DNA of 64,000 nucleotides from Bugula neritina (GCA_964035545.1 OZ037772.1:3704038-3768037); one strand, 5' to 3'; numbered from the stretch's first letter, positions 14,886 through 26,441 are shown. Made by a program: numbers and translations. Notes: a model not told the origin generated them from the letters alone.

Positions 14886-15030
14886 ATAATATGCTGGGGT
14901 TTCCCTCACAGCTATTATATATGCTGGAATTCCCCTCACACCTATGATATATGCCGGGGTTTCCCTCACAGCTATGCTATATGCCGGGGTTTCCCTCACA
15001 GATATGCTATATGCTGGGGTTCTCCTCACA
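14886..15030. repeat. 30-bp intronic minisatellite present only in copy 1
   Basis: About five units of the type tatatgccggggtttccctc plus acagctatgc. Copy 2 has a single unit (near 56550), so the array expanded or contracted after the duplication. Confidence 0.85.
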
Positions 15031-16658
15031 GCTAGTCTGCACTAAGGCAGGGAGTAAGCTAAGTAATCATATTGAATCCCAGCAGTGCTTGTTACTTCAA
15101 CTGACAGGATTACTATGTATGATAGTTGCTCTGACTGGTTTCAATGGATCATTTTTACCATACTGTTTACCACATGATGCATTGTCTTAGTAAAAACAAG
15201 AAAACAAAGAAATATACCAGAAATGTTGAGAAATGTGGTGTTCCAGAATTAATAAATGACCACTTGTAATGCATACTGGTGCTGCTTGGTTCATAGGACC
15301 TGTCGAACAAGCTGGAGAACCTGGTCTGGATGGCAGAAATGGAAAGACAGGAGAAACTGCACGAACTGGTATGCCTGGTCCAACCGGCTCAAGGGGGGTC
15401 ACTGGAGAACCCGGATCTGATGGAAGGTATTTTTTGTGTTTCACTTCGCTCTATTCAGCTTCTTGAAACTTTTTATTTGATTTAGTTTCTATAATTTGTT
15501 GTCAATTTTTTCAGAGACGGTTTACCTGGAGTACTGGGTGCTGATGGTAGACCTGGGGAGCAGGGTGATCAAGGACCTCCTGGCTCCATGGGTCCAGTGG
15601 GAATCCCCGGTAACCAGGGACCTGAAGGTGCTCAAGGAGACAAGGGTGATAACGTAAGAACATTCTTTATTCAGTTTTCTTTTTATTTCAGTTCTCTGGT
15701 TTTCCACTAGTCAATCCTGTAGTTGTTTATTTGTTTTAGTTTATTTATGTTAATACTAGAGTTGCTTCAGTGACATCACATGATGTAATATATTACACAA
15801 CAATGCAGTATAATACACCATAATATAATATGTTATACAATACAATAATATTACAGAAAATATAATTCACTAATATCTCACAGTTAAGTTGTGTCTCCTA
15901 AATATATTTATTACTATAGGGGCCAGCTGGGCCACAGGGTGCTTCTGGACCAACTGGATTGTCTGGGCCAACTGGTCCTCAGGGCCCCACGGAGCTTCCG
16001 GGAATTCCCGGCGAACAAGGACCTAAGGTATGAATTAAGTTGAACCAATCTTTGTCCTTAGTTATTGGCCATCAACAGAATCTTGACTCTAAGAGTTATC
16101 CTTCCTAGTAAGAAGGTAAGGCAATTCCTAACTCATGATAATATGAATATCATCTGCTGTTGTAGGACCCACTGGTTTCCAGGGACCGCAGGGATTCCTT
16201 GGAGCTCCTGGTGTTGATGGTTAAAGGGGAGATGTTGGATCAGTTGGTATTGCTGGACCACCTGGGCTACGGGGTGCTGACGGCAAACAAGGAATTACTG
16301 GTTCTCCTGGTGCTATGGGTGCTATGGGACCACCTGGACCTGATGGTGCTAAGGTAAACACTTACACTGTTAACAGGTTATTGTTATTCATCTTGTTAGT
16401 TTAGTGGTAATAAACCAATAGTCTGTATTTCTAGGGTGAGCAAAGGAGAGATGGGGAAATGGGTAGTCCCGGCAGACCTGGACCTCCTGGACCACCTGGT
16501 GAAGCCCCAGTATTTGGTTAGTTATTAGCAAAACCAAGTTATTGTCCATTACTTGTATCTTTTTCATTTTCTTTCAACTGTTTATTGGTAATATTTTGGG
16601 AATTTCATCCATAGCCTGTGATTGAAGCTTTTATTTTATTCTACCAGGGTTATGTTAG

Positions 16659-18722
16659 GTGCGCCCCCTATGATGATGAGTGCAATGATGTCCAACGGTA
16701 AAGGTGTACAAGCAGATGATGCAGGCGCCAACAATGAGCTCTATAATATGTACCTCAGTGAGTAATGGCCATGATGTGCTTTGATGTTGCCTGCTTTGTA
16801 GCGGAAAAGCTCTTTTAAACGCTGTTTTGGAACTCAAATGACGGACCTGTTTCAAATTGTTTGTGTTTTTGCAGACAAACATTTTTATAATTAACTGCTA
16901 GAAACTATTGTAATAAAAATATAGACAGCTGTTATAATGTATTTCTCCTCCTAGCATTGATGATTGACATTCTTGTTTGATGAGTCACGTATTTAGTTCG
17001 CTTCTTCAGTCAAATGTTGCTACATTCTGACAGATTATATAATGTTGATTTTATTGCTGTTAGCTTACATAACTACTTCCACCTTATTTCTCTAGAAACA
17101 AAAGTAAGGGATGGGTCCAAAGACAGCCCCGTTAGAGACTGTAGAGAACTCTTCACTGAAAACCCAGAGTTCAAGAGTGGAACTTATTGGGTGAGAGAAG
17201 ATGCTGATATGTTTCTATTTTCTCTGCTCAGAGGAAATCTGCATCCAAGTCTAATGACTGAAATTTTGTGAACATGTTTTACATTCTACAATTACTACTC
17301 CTGAGATGTCAATATAATGTCATGTGAAGTTTCCACAGATATTTAATGAATTGTTGTTTAGGAAGAAGAGTTTTCCCATGAGTTGCCTGTAATATATAAT
17401 TCTGTAGATTCAACAGCTGAACATGTTTTAGTAGTTTTATTTGATATTAGCATTGTGTTGGTGTGAAATAGAGAAGTTGTATTCTCTATTGTTTGTTGTC
17501 AGGTGGATCCAGATGGTGGCTCCATAGCTAATGCTATTCAGGCTTACTGTCGCAAGGAAATGAAGAGCACTTGTATCAATGCCAAGACCTCCGAGTTTAC
17601 CACCAAATCGTACATCACCCAGCAGCTAGATAATCAGCCATTTGTTGCTAAGCACATGGGAACAACAATTGTGAGTGTTTATCTTGCATCAACCATGACT
17701 TTCTCAGTAATACTTGAGAATATTCAAAAGTTTTATGTTGAGAATTGTCGCTATAGTAACATATTTGTTCACTGTATGGATGTTGATAAGTGTTGCTATA
17801 GTAACATGTGGGTTTCCTGTATGGATGTTGATAAGTGTTGCTATAGTAACTTGTTGGTTTCCTGTGTGGATGTTGATGAGTGTTGCTATAGTAACATGTT
17901 TATTTCCTGTATGGATTGTAGTTTGAGTATCAGGCAGAGTTTTCCCAACTCAACTTCCTTCGAATTCACTCTGAGAGAGCAAAGCAAACCCTGACTTACA
18001 GGTAATAGTCACTGCTAGCAGCTTATCAAATAGTCACAAGTCGCTAGTCACCAGATACTAGTCCTCTACTATGTTGCTAGTCAGTTGATAATCTGAACAA
18101 TCACTGGCTTCTTCTTAAGCTGAGCGAGTTGTTGGCATGACTATTCCTTTTGCTTTTTGTAGATGTATAAACTCAGTGGCAGTAGAAGACGCATTCGGTA
18201 GGAAGAATAAGTCAGTCATTTTATATACAGCTGGTGATAAAGAATACACAGCAACAGATAGCAGGTTTCAATATTCAGTGCTGCAGGATGATTGCAAGGT
18301 ATGTAAATCTGACCTGTATAATGTAAATCTGATCTATATAGTGTAATTTTGACCTATATAGTGTAAACCTGATCTATATTGTGTAAATCTGACTTATATA
18401 GTGTAAATATGACCTGCATATGCGCATGATTGCGATAGTTGCATCTTTTGTTTTATTAATTTACTGTGGAGCTTGCCTTTGAGGCTTGTAATAAATGTTT
18501 ACGAGTTCAACCCAAAAGCCACTTTGAGTGATGTACGAGTTTAGAGTTTTGAGTTTGCCGTCTGCCATTTTGTAGTATTCCAAATCATCAGAAGCTCAGA
18601 CAGTGATTGAGATTGACACCAAGACCGCCACCCACTTGCCTATTATTGACATTGCTCCTGGTGACATCGGGACCACCCACAAAGAGTTTGGGGTTCAACT
18701 TGGAGAAGTCTGCTTTTTATAG
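16659..18722 (+). CDS. Fibrillar collagen copy 1, C-telopeptide and COLFI C-propeptide
   Basis: The C-propeptide drives trimer assembly of procollagen chains in the ER and is removed outside the cell. Exons: 16659-16757 (MMMSAMMSNGKG, then VQADDAGANNELYN), 17096-17190 (SPVRDCRELF, NPEFKSGTYW), 17503-17670 (DPDGGSIANAIQAYCRKEM), 17922-18001 (QLNFLRIHSERAKQTLTY), 18163-18298 (RCINSVAVEDAFGRKN, SRFQYSVLQDDC), 18576-18722 (ATHLPIIDIAPGDIG, EFGVQLGEVCFL, stop TAG). All join in frame and the C-terminus matches the family ending VCFL. VQADDA resembles the Ala-Asp site cut by BMP1/tolloid proteinases in other procollagens. The cysteines that would follow the CRDL-like motif (position of ENPEF) and precede the CNLD-like motif (GGS) are both absent; these correspond to interchain-disulphide positions 2 and 3. 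About 15 residues before FEY are shorter than in vertebrates. The exons are intact, but the upstream helix is broken. Confidence 0.93.
17740..17925. repeat. 45-bp intronic repeat, about four copies
   Basis: Unit includes gttgctatagtaacatg and tttcctgtatggatgttgat. It lies between two C-propeptide exons. The 163-residue open frame through it is a by-product of the repeat. Copy 2 has fewer units (59595-59670). Confidence 0.9.
18300..18420. repeat. 20-bp intronic repeat (tctgacctatatagtgtaaa)
   Basis: About six imperfect units starting at the donor of the 18163-18298 exon. Also present in copy 2 (60050-60120) with fewer units. Confidence 0.85.
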
Positions 18723-19083
18723 ACTCATATCTAACAACAGTGTTATTTGGCTGATTTGTAAGACTGTCCCTGATTAGATAATTAGTGGCCAATGTTGGTT
18801 GGCTGAGACCAGCAGTCTGATTCTTATATAACCTAATTTTTGAATGAAATATTTGATTACTCTAAATAAATTTATCAGAGACTTCCAAGGCAGTGATGGT
18901 GATTTTTGTACATATAAATTTGAAGAAGTTTAGCTATAGGGTTTATACTGTTTTCATTAATTACTCCACCATAACCTGAGATTGTGAGTAGTCATTCTAG
19001 AATGAGGTAGGGAGGGTGTAATGCCTCTCCCTATGACTTTATGTATTTAGAAACTGTTGTTAATTTAGTAATTCTGTTGGTGT

Positions 19084-19600
19084 TATATTTTTAAATTCAT
19101 TTAATCCAACCATTTCTCTATTACAAAATATATTTTACCATAAGGTGCTACACAATTTATTTCTCAGCTTGTAGATTTCATCATCAAAATTATTGAAGTA
19201 ATAAAATTGGTCCAGAATTTGAAAGAAGCTGCAGTTTTCAGATCTGATTATTTAACCTATTTATCCTGAAATTAGACATTGTTAGTTTAAAATGGAGTGT
19301 AACATATATTTTAGTCACTTAGTTCCAACTGTGTTGACCATATCAATATTTTAAATTTTACTTTGGCTGCTATGAAGTACATAAGTAAATGGCATTAAAT
19401 TTCACCGGTCACATCATCTTGTAAAAGTTAATTGTAAATAAAAGTAAATTTCAAGTGTTTTTGAGAAGCTACAGGTTTGTATGTTTGAACAAATGAAACA
19501 TAATGTTCCTTAATGTCAAGATTCTGCTTATACCACAATACCATAAACATTGTGACTCTGTCAGTAGCCAAAAGAAGTGATGAAAAAACTTGTTTACTGA
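19084..19600. other. Unique AT-rich sequence beyond the duplication
   Basis: No supported gene between the collagen 3' flank and the possible last exons of the coiled-coil gene. Confidence 0.4.
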
Positions 19601-21454
19601 CACGACGACTAAATTTTATAAATATCATACACGATTTAAAGATGCTGTCCTGCTGCTGCTGGGACGGCAGGAAAATCTACGAGAATCTGGAATGAGACTT
19701 TGGCAGAGTCAGACTTGGGCTCGCATTTGAAAGACTTGTTACTGAAACCAGAAACAATAAATATCAAAATTGTCTAATTTTCAGGTTTCTGGGAAATTTC
19801 TTTAGATGTATTTCTGAAACTAACAATGTTTTACTAACCTTCATGTCAGGAGTTCTCTTCATCATTGTTGTACAGACTTTGAATACTGTCACATATCAAC
19901 TGGAAACACACATTACAATCATTAACTCAAGCACAATCAACATAGAAGTTTAGCAATTACCAGTGAGCGTTGAAAGAATTTCAACATGATTGAAAACTTT
20001 TCCAAATAAATTATAAGTCTACAAACTGTTTTTGATCTAGCAATGAGCCATTTAATTTCGATACATAGTGGTGATCGCTTAGCTAGGATCTTGGTTGGGG
20101 GGGGGTGGTTTCTATTCCTGCCATTGTTTCTGCCCATCTCAGTGTCTCTGCTACACACTCCTATGTAACAGATGTATGAGTTATATCCATTATCCTGTAT
20201 GCCTTCAGCACATATATGTCATACATCCATATTGTATCTTATCACAGTGGTAACTGGTATAAAATGTATCACCTTATATGCGTCAAATTGCGTGACTATC
20301 AGCTTCTTCTGAATAGTCAAACTTTGCACTTTGGCTTCAGCCTTCGTCATTCGAGAATATAACTGAGAAACAACATCCTGCCAATAGGAAAACAGATAGC
20401 AGCGCGATTCTTTCAAATTTTGTCAAACACAGAAAAGTTTAACTCGTGAAAACACAGCACTAATTAAACAGGGAGAACTATTATATTAATTCAAGGGAAC
20501 CGTTAGGTTACAACTCGTTAGCAAAGTGGGTATCTCGAGGATCTTGTATTGGTGAACTTCAGCCTATAAATGGCTCGTTTTACTCTTTTGCTCACAAAGT
20601 TTATCAACAAGATAGAAAAGCTTAACATATTCACTAGAAGAAGATTGTATCTGCTAAAGACTATGTCCAGCTATTATAGATTGTAGATTGTATCTACAAT
20701 CACATGGCACACTCACAGTAAACTTGTTAGATTATTACTAAGCAGTGAACTTCAATCTATTAGGCAGAGTGTTAACAAAGAAAGCCACTTCTAACAATTG
20801 CATATCTGTTGAGAATAGCTCACTGCGGCCGGCTAAAGACTATGTCCAGCTATTATACACACTTTAGTCACAAATAATTAATTATATTTCAACTGCAACA
20901 TGCGAGGATTTGGTAACATACATTAGCCCTGGCGATATGTTTTCTCATCTTGATAATATCCCATTATTGAAAGGCTATCATTCGCCCCTTCTTAGCGACA
21001 AGTGCCTTAGCAGCTTCCAGTTCAATTTTCAGTGTGCCATTGATGCTCTCCGCATCTGTCATGGAGTCACTAATCTGCTGCATAGACACCTGCTGCTCGG
21101 CTAATTCTTTTTAAACTGTGAACAACTCACACTTAGCCTTCAACTTGTCCTGCAACTGGCCAACTTCTTCTCGCAGAGTTCCGGAAGTCTGTTTCTCAAC
21201 CAATAGCTGTGTTCGCAGGTCACAATACACAATGTTATATATGTTATATACATGTGTTATATATGTTATATATGTTATATGTGTTATATATGTACTAATT
21301 GCCTCTTTATATTGGAAACTCGGTTTCTTTACTGCATAACCAATTGTGAAACAACACTGATGTTTCAAACACAGCACGCTTAGCGCATTTCAAAATCATT
21401 TGAAAAAATGGGACATTTTCAAATTGATGTACGTTGATTGACTGAATAGTTTAG

Positions 21455-21540
<86 letters not shown>
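21455..21540. repeat. (TA)n microsatellite
   Basis: About 80 bp of pure TA in an intron of the coiled-coil gene. Similar pure tracts at 46198-46290, about 29970-29995 and 60625-60665. Confidence 0.95.
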
Positions 21541-22784
21541 AGTAGAAGAACTAACTAACCTCCTCTGCTTTCCTCTCCAGCTTATCCTGCAACACATGAC
21601 GCTCTTCAATCAAAGTCTCCTCTCTGGAAGCCTCCTCTGATTTGATGGCGATTTTACATTTCAGGGCTTCCAGCTGGACCTTCAGCATGCTGATCGTATG
21701 GAAGTGCTCATAACACTGAACTTTCTAAAATTCATCATTGAAACTATTTCTTGAGCCTTAAAGGATAATACAGTCACAGTATAACTCATTATGCATTCTA
21801 TAAATCAAATTACAAACAAATCAATATCTAATAATTATGATGACAGTCAACATCTCAAATATTCTTATTAGACTTTTATATTCTATAACATATTGTATTT
21901 ATTACACTGCAATATAAAACCAAAACCTATACTGAAATTTATACCTGCGAATGAAGATCAGCTTCTTGACTTTTACACTGGTCTAGAAGGGTGTTGACTT
22001 GTGAGCCTCTTTCTTTAGCTGAAGCTAATAGTTGTTCTTCCAAAGTCCACAATAAGTAACGCAAAAATACATACATAATTGTGTGAGGAAGTCATTGTGC
22101 AAAGAGGGCCAGGTTAAATGATACTGCTATAAAGACAAACTATGCACCAACCACAGAAGGAAGTGGGTTATAAGTGAACATTTCTAGAGCACTCAAGTAG
22201 AAGCGTCTACACCTGGATTACTTTAAGAAACAGAATGACTGACTGATTTATACCTTTACAATTTCCTCATACTCATTGAGTCTCCTCTCATACTCTGACT
22301 GTAATTGAACATTTTCTGATGCAAGTTGGCTGTTCAAAGTGATCAACTCTAAGACAACACATGCTTTCTCAGACAACTAAAGGCCATATAGGCTTCTATC
22401 CAACTTACACTGTGAGATTAGGATAAATTAAGTGAGCATTTCAACACCACAATAAGCAGTATTAGAACTATCCACTTTCATGCAAATAGTTTCATTGAAT
22501 CCATTGCTGCATGAATGTAGTGGAAAACAGAAAGATACGGAAATTAAAAAGGAGACATAGGCTATACATTTGATAGGTTTAGTGAAACCAACACAGAACC
22601 CACACTTCAAGTCACTATTTCTATTATTACAACAGAATAAGGAACATCAGTAAGTAAATATAAAAAGTATCTGTTCTCAAGTCCAAACCGCCATCTGCCA
22701 TCTTGGAGTCAAAACTTTTCCTTTTCTCGTGTGGGGTAGTTGTGCCTGCATCTCCACAGGAAAAAGCAGTATTAACATTACTGG

Positions 22785-22960
22785 CTCCACCCACATTACT
22801 GGCTCCACCCACATTACTGGCTCCATCCACATTACTGGCTCCACCCACATTACCGGCTCCACCCACATTACTGGCTCCACCCACATTACTGGCTCTACCC
22901 ACATTACTGGCTCTACCCACCTTACTGGGTTCACCCACATTACTGGCTCCACCTACATTG
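22785..22960 (-). repeat. 18-bp minisatellite encoding a hexapeptide repeat
   Basis: Unit ggctccacccacattact on the plus strand. In the coiled-coil gene's frame it encodes S-N-V-G-G-A about nine times, with R, P, E, K and D substitutions, and no stop. The acceptor TTTCAG just upstream supports that it is exonic. Confidence 0.85.
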
Positions 22961-23974
22961 CTATCACCTGAAACAATAATTTATAATATATAACACAAAA
23001 ACAATTTTATTAAGAACTTATTGATGTTATTGATGTTGAGTTCTAGTCTGTACTTCTCCTTCAGCTGTTCATCACATCTCAACAGTACAATAGATCAATA
23101 ATTTAAAGATTAAAATTTAATTTAATAAATAATTTTAAACGCTATATCACTGAATGATACATAGCTTGAAAATGAAACTACAACACAATAATTTTTAGCT
23201 ATGTGTCAAAGTTCTATGAAATAAGTTATATATAAGCAGCAGAATTAGGCAATCTAAACCTGAGTCTCTGTATAACTTGGTTTTCTCTCCACTTTATTGT
23301 AATGGTACAAAAATTGATCTCAAAAAGTTGTTAGTGTTCATTTGAAATAATAACTTTAGCCGAAAACCCTATCAAGAAAAAAGCTTTTTCTAGTAGGTGC
23401 AGCATTGCACAAGTTTTATTTCTTTAGGTAATCTGAAAACCCAACTTAGGCTATGTGGAGACAATGTTTGTTTATTTGAATTTATGACATGGTTACTTGA
23501 GAAAGACATTCTTTCAACTTTTTAGGAGTACTTTGATGAAATTTGTCTAAATTACACAAAAATTCTGCTGATTCTTATATAATGGTAAGACAACAACCTG
23601 ACTGGTACTTCTTATCAGCTTCAAGAGTTTGGACTTTATCAGCCATGTTGATGGTGGACTTGTGTTCTTGTAATACAGAAGGCAGTATATCAGCTCAACT
23701 AACCAATGACTTGCAGCACAGAGCAGGGTAAGACTGTAGGCATTGTCAAAGCTTTTAGTGAAATGTTCTTGATGAAAGCTTTTGGCAATAGCTTTCTGGC
23801 TGTTAACTTTTTGTTGAGTTGCCATCCTGCATCTGTGCATCTACACCATTCAGCATTCTCACTCACATTAACAATTATTTTGCACCTTCTAATTAAAGGA
23901 AAAGGAATAGAGAAATGAGTAGTACAGCCAACTAAGTCTGCCTCAATTCTGTCTTTACTAAAACCTGATTGCAT

Positions 23975-24185
23975 ACAGTGTAAGTATACTGTGTAGGTAT
24001 ATATAGTGTAAGTATACTGCGTAGGTATATAGTGTAAGTATACTGTGTAGGTACACAGTGTAAGTATACTGTGTAGGTATATAGTGTAAGTGTACTGTGT
24101 AGGTACACAGTGTAATTATGTAGTGTAGGTATGTAGTGTAAGTATACTGTGTATGTAAACAGTGTAAGTATGTAGTATGTAGTAT
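23975..24185. repeat. 26-bp tandem repeat (gtaagtatactgtgtaggta)
   Basis: About seven to eight imperfect units between the coiled-coil gene and the CLASP exons. Confidence 0.9.
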
Positions 24186-24225
24186 GATACTGCTATTCTA
24201 GTAAACTGAATGGTGAAAACGTGAC

Positions 24226-26441
24226 TAGGGAAAGAGACAGCACGTCACAAGACCGCTGTATACAGGAGTCCTTGCCGAAGTGACTCCCCTCTCAACTACC
24301 GCATAGCATATAAACCCACAAATTACTCTACACCACCATCTTCTGTCCTACAATCTCAGTCTAACCAACCAATGGTAAGTCATAACCAACTTCTGTCGGT
24401 CAGTCATTCAACATGGTGCATTCTGATTGCATCAATTATACATCTGTTGAGTACTACTGCATGCTGTAGAACGGTCCCGACCTGGAAGGAGCGGATGGTG
24501 GTGAGGAGTTTCTGATTGACGATTCAGATGAAGATATGTCCCTGGACCCCTCTGACTCCGTCTGGAGAATACTCAAAGAGCTGTCCAATCATGACGAGAG
24601 GTTAGTCTTTCATCAAATAGTTGCTTTCGCCTATCGCTTGTTAAATAAATAAACGCTGCTGACATAATGAACAGTTTTAAAATAGTGCAGACTAACTTAT
24701 CCCGATGTATACATGTATGGTTTGCTATATGGTCAGTGTCAAATGTGTATGTATAAACATAAAAAAATATACTCTTTTAGATCTACAGCAAAATTCATGT
24801 TTTAGCTGTACAGCTTGTGCCGCTACGGATAGCAGAGGAAGGCAAAATCAAACGCACGTCACTTGGTTCTGCAGTGCCATATATTATCATTACTGTTTAG
24901 AACTAAAAATGTTTTGTTATTTTCACCTCAGAGGAACGTTTATTAAAAAAAACTTTAGTAACATGTACTACAAAATTCCGAGTCGACTTTTTTCTATGAA
25001 CTGTAGCTAAGGTGCATGGCTGAGGTTTGTGACTAGAGTACGGAAGGGAGAGGGGGGAGCAAATGAGCAAATTACAATTTATTTTAGTAAAATACAAGTA
25101 TATTACCTCAGTGGTGTAATATATAATGATTATCATGACTATCTACAAGTAGCAACAGCAGAGTGTTTTGTATTATGAATAAAATGGCAAAGCTTTAACC
25201 TCACCAGATGTATATATTAGGGGAGCTTCAACTTGTAGTTTTGTAGTCATACCATGATGTCTTTGATATTTTACAAAAAGGTCAGAAATGGCTATATCTA
25301 TCAATTTTAGAAACATTTCAACCAACTTTTTAGGCAAACAAACTAATAACAGTGATCAGGGTGCGATAGTCAGGTGGCCCATTGTGCCCTGGTCAGCGTG
25401 GCCTACTGTGCCCCGTGTGGCCAAATTGAAAATAAATGTACCTCAAGGAAAATTTATTTAAGTGTTTGCTGTTATACTAGTTAAGCAATGTAGAGACAAG
25501 CAATGGCAGCAATATTAGTAAAATCTAGGCTTCTTGCCTTCGAGTGTGAAAAGTTATAAAGCTTTAACGACATCCTAAAAAATTTACAAAAAGTAGGTAA
25601 AAACAGTTTTTTACTTGCCTTTTCAACATGTATGTGTTGAAACTACAAAGACTGAATAATTATGTCGTCACTATTAATTTATGAAAAAAAATCACAACTC
25701 TAAGTCAATAAGTTCTCTCACAATTTGGCCGGTTTTTTGTACCCCTATGACCGTTGTGCCCCCGTTACCCCTATCATACAAGCTCATTAGGATGCCAGCA
25801 AGTGGGTGAGAACTTTTTCCTCCAGTAATCCTGCTCATTGGAATAGACGTTACAGTACTGGTGATTCATATTAAAATATATTTCTTGTTTTAAGCTTTTA
25901 GTGCTGTTGCTTGTGATGGTGAGAGAGCTGTGTTGACTATAAACCTTTAGGTGTACCGAGCAGCTGAGGAGTGTGCTATAACACTGGCCATGTCACTGAA
26001 GCCCGAGCACTCTGTCGTAGGACTGGCTAAACTAACGGGCAGTCTTGAGTACCCACTATCTGTAGCCGCTATAAAGACACTCACACATGTTATTGAACGA
26101 ATGAGTGAAGAATCCTTAATCAAAGTTATTCAACAGCTGGTACCAGGTCTTATTAGGGTATTACGCTATGGGTCTTGTAAAGTTTACTGACTAATATTAG
26201 GTCATCTGTTGAGATATGTCACTAGTTTCTAGGATTTTATTTCTACTCGGTGTAAAAGATGTTGTAAGTTGATCTCACTTATAGTGTACACTGTAGTTGT
26301 GATCAACTTCTATGGCTTTTACAGGGCTACAAACATGAAAAGTTCAGGTGCAGGAAAGCTAGTTGCTTCGCTTTGGTCGCTCTTTACATGAAAATAGGAG
26401 ATAATCTCAAGCCATATTTGTCTGTACTAACAAGCAGCAAG
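24226..26441 (+). pseudogene. CLASP C-terminal region, incomplete
   Basis: CLASP proteins bind microtubule plus ends, promote rescue and act at kinetochores and the spindle midzone. Exons: about 24226-24373 (SDSPLNYRIAYKPTNYSTPP, donor GTAAGT); 24470-24600 (DSDEDMSLDPSDSVW, LKELSNHDER, matching the conserved LKELSNHNER of CLASP1/2); 25951-26157 (VYRAAEECAITLAMSL, LEYPLSVAAIKTLTHVIER, VPGLIR); 26325-26441 (GYKHEKFRCRKASC, IGDNLKPYLSVLTSSK). Phases join where exons are adjacent. These are the last HEAT/TOG-type repeats. The roughly 80 residues expected between NHDER and VYRAAEE, and the last short exon after LTSSK, are not visible in the introns, so either exons were lost or I missed them. No stops in the visible exons. 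Earlier TOG domains are absent upstream. The family is secure; functional status is not. Confidence 0.82.
24610..25940. other. Interval where CLASP exons are expected; repeat-like sequence
   Basis: No CLASP-like frame found. The stretch about 25358-25795 has loosely complementary ends (gggtgcgatag and ctatcatac, and caaattg-type inner motifs), which may be a degraded TIR element. Confidence 0.35.

Larger units (their letters stand above)
14119..16516 (+). pseudogene. Fibrillar collagen copy 1, triple-helix exons (disrupted)
   Basis: Collagen Gly-X-Y exons flanked by AG/GT: 14119-14285, 14759-14827, about 15297-15427, 15515-15653, 15920-16027, 16166-16353, 16435-16516. Typical runs are [16 protein letters not shown] and GPAGPQGASGPTG. 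Several obligatory glycines are replaced where copy 2 keeps them: SNP for GNP, CFP for GFP, EQA for GQA, ART for GQT, QRRD for QGRD. A TAA at 16222-16224 replaces the GAA seen in copy 2. One A is missing at the end of the 15920-16027 exon (cctaag against cctaaag), which shifts the next exon. The first exon's opening part also has no consistent Gly frame in either copy. The helix is therefore not translatable as it stands, although the downstream propeptide exons are open. Confidence 0.88.
13596..19083 (+). repeat. Segmental duplication, copy 1 (collagen 3' part)
   Basis: Matches 55385-60430 in the same orientation, introns included, so it is a DNA-level duplication. Left edge at tggaccctagaggtgaaatt; right edge at agtaattctgttggtg. 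Insertion, deletion and minisatellite differences are listed in the findings. Confidence 0.95.
19640..23695 (-). pseudogene. Large coiled-coil protein, possibly centrosomal (PACT-like end), with an in-frame stop
   Basis: Minus-strand exons in transcription order: about 23695-23598 (ADILPSVLQEHKSTINMADK); possibly 23095-23035 (DEQLKEKYRLEL); 22968 to about 22690 (starts GDSNVGGASNVG after TTTCAG); 22348-22254 (LNSQLASENVQLQSEYERR); about 22041-21945 (LEEQLLASAKERGSQVN); 21724-21560 (LKVQLEALKCKIAIKSEE); about 21205-20975 (LREEVGQLQDKLKAKCELF, then TAA at 21111-21113, then ELAEQQVSMQQISDSMTD in the same frame); 20377-20273 (LYSRMTKAEAKVQSLTIQKK); perhaps 19905-19845 and 19745-19640. Most have good AG/GT sites and predicted heptads. 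The exon at 20377-20273 matches the spacing of the PACT pattern L-Y-x(5)-A-E-x(5)-L-x(2)-Q-K-K of pericentrin/AKAP450, but the flanking residues do not clearly match, so that identity is tentative. The TAA inside a conserved-looking exon suggests decay. Confidence 0.55.

Noticed and set aside
17714-17994. 163- and 70-codon frames over the 45-bp repeat
   Set aside because: The real exon ends at 17670 with GTGAGT and the next starts at 17922; the frame runs through an intronic repeat.
22627-22993. Plus-strand and alternative-frame ORFs over the 18-bp repeat
   Set aside because: Shadows of the minus-strand exon; repeat units whose length is a multiple of 3 keep all frames open.
25358-25795. TIR transposon in a CLASP intron
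   Set aside because: End complementarity is patchy and no target duplication is visible.
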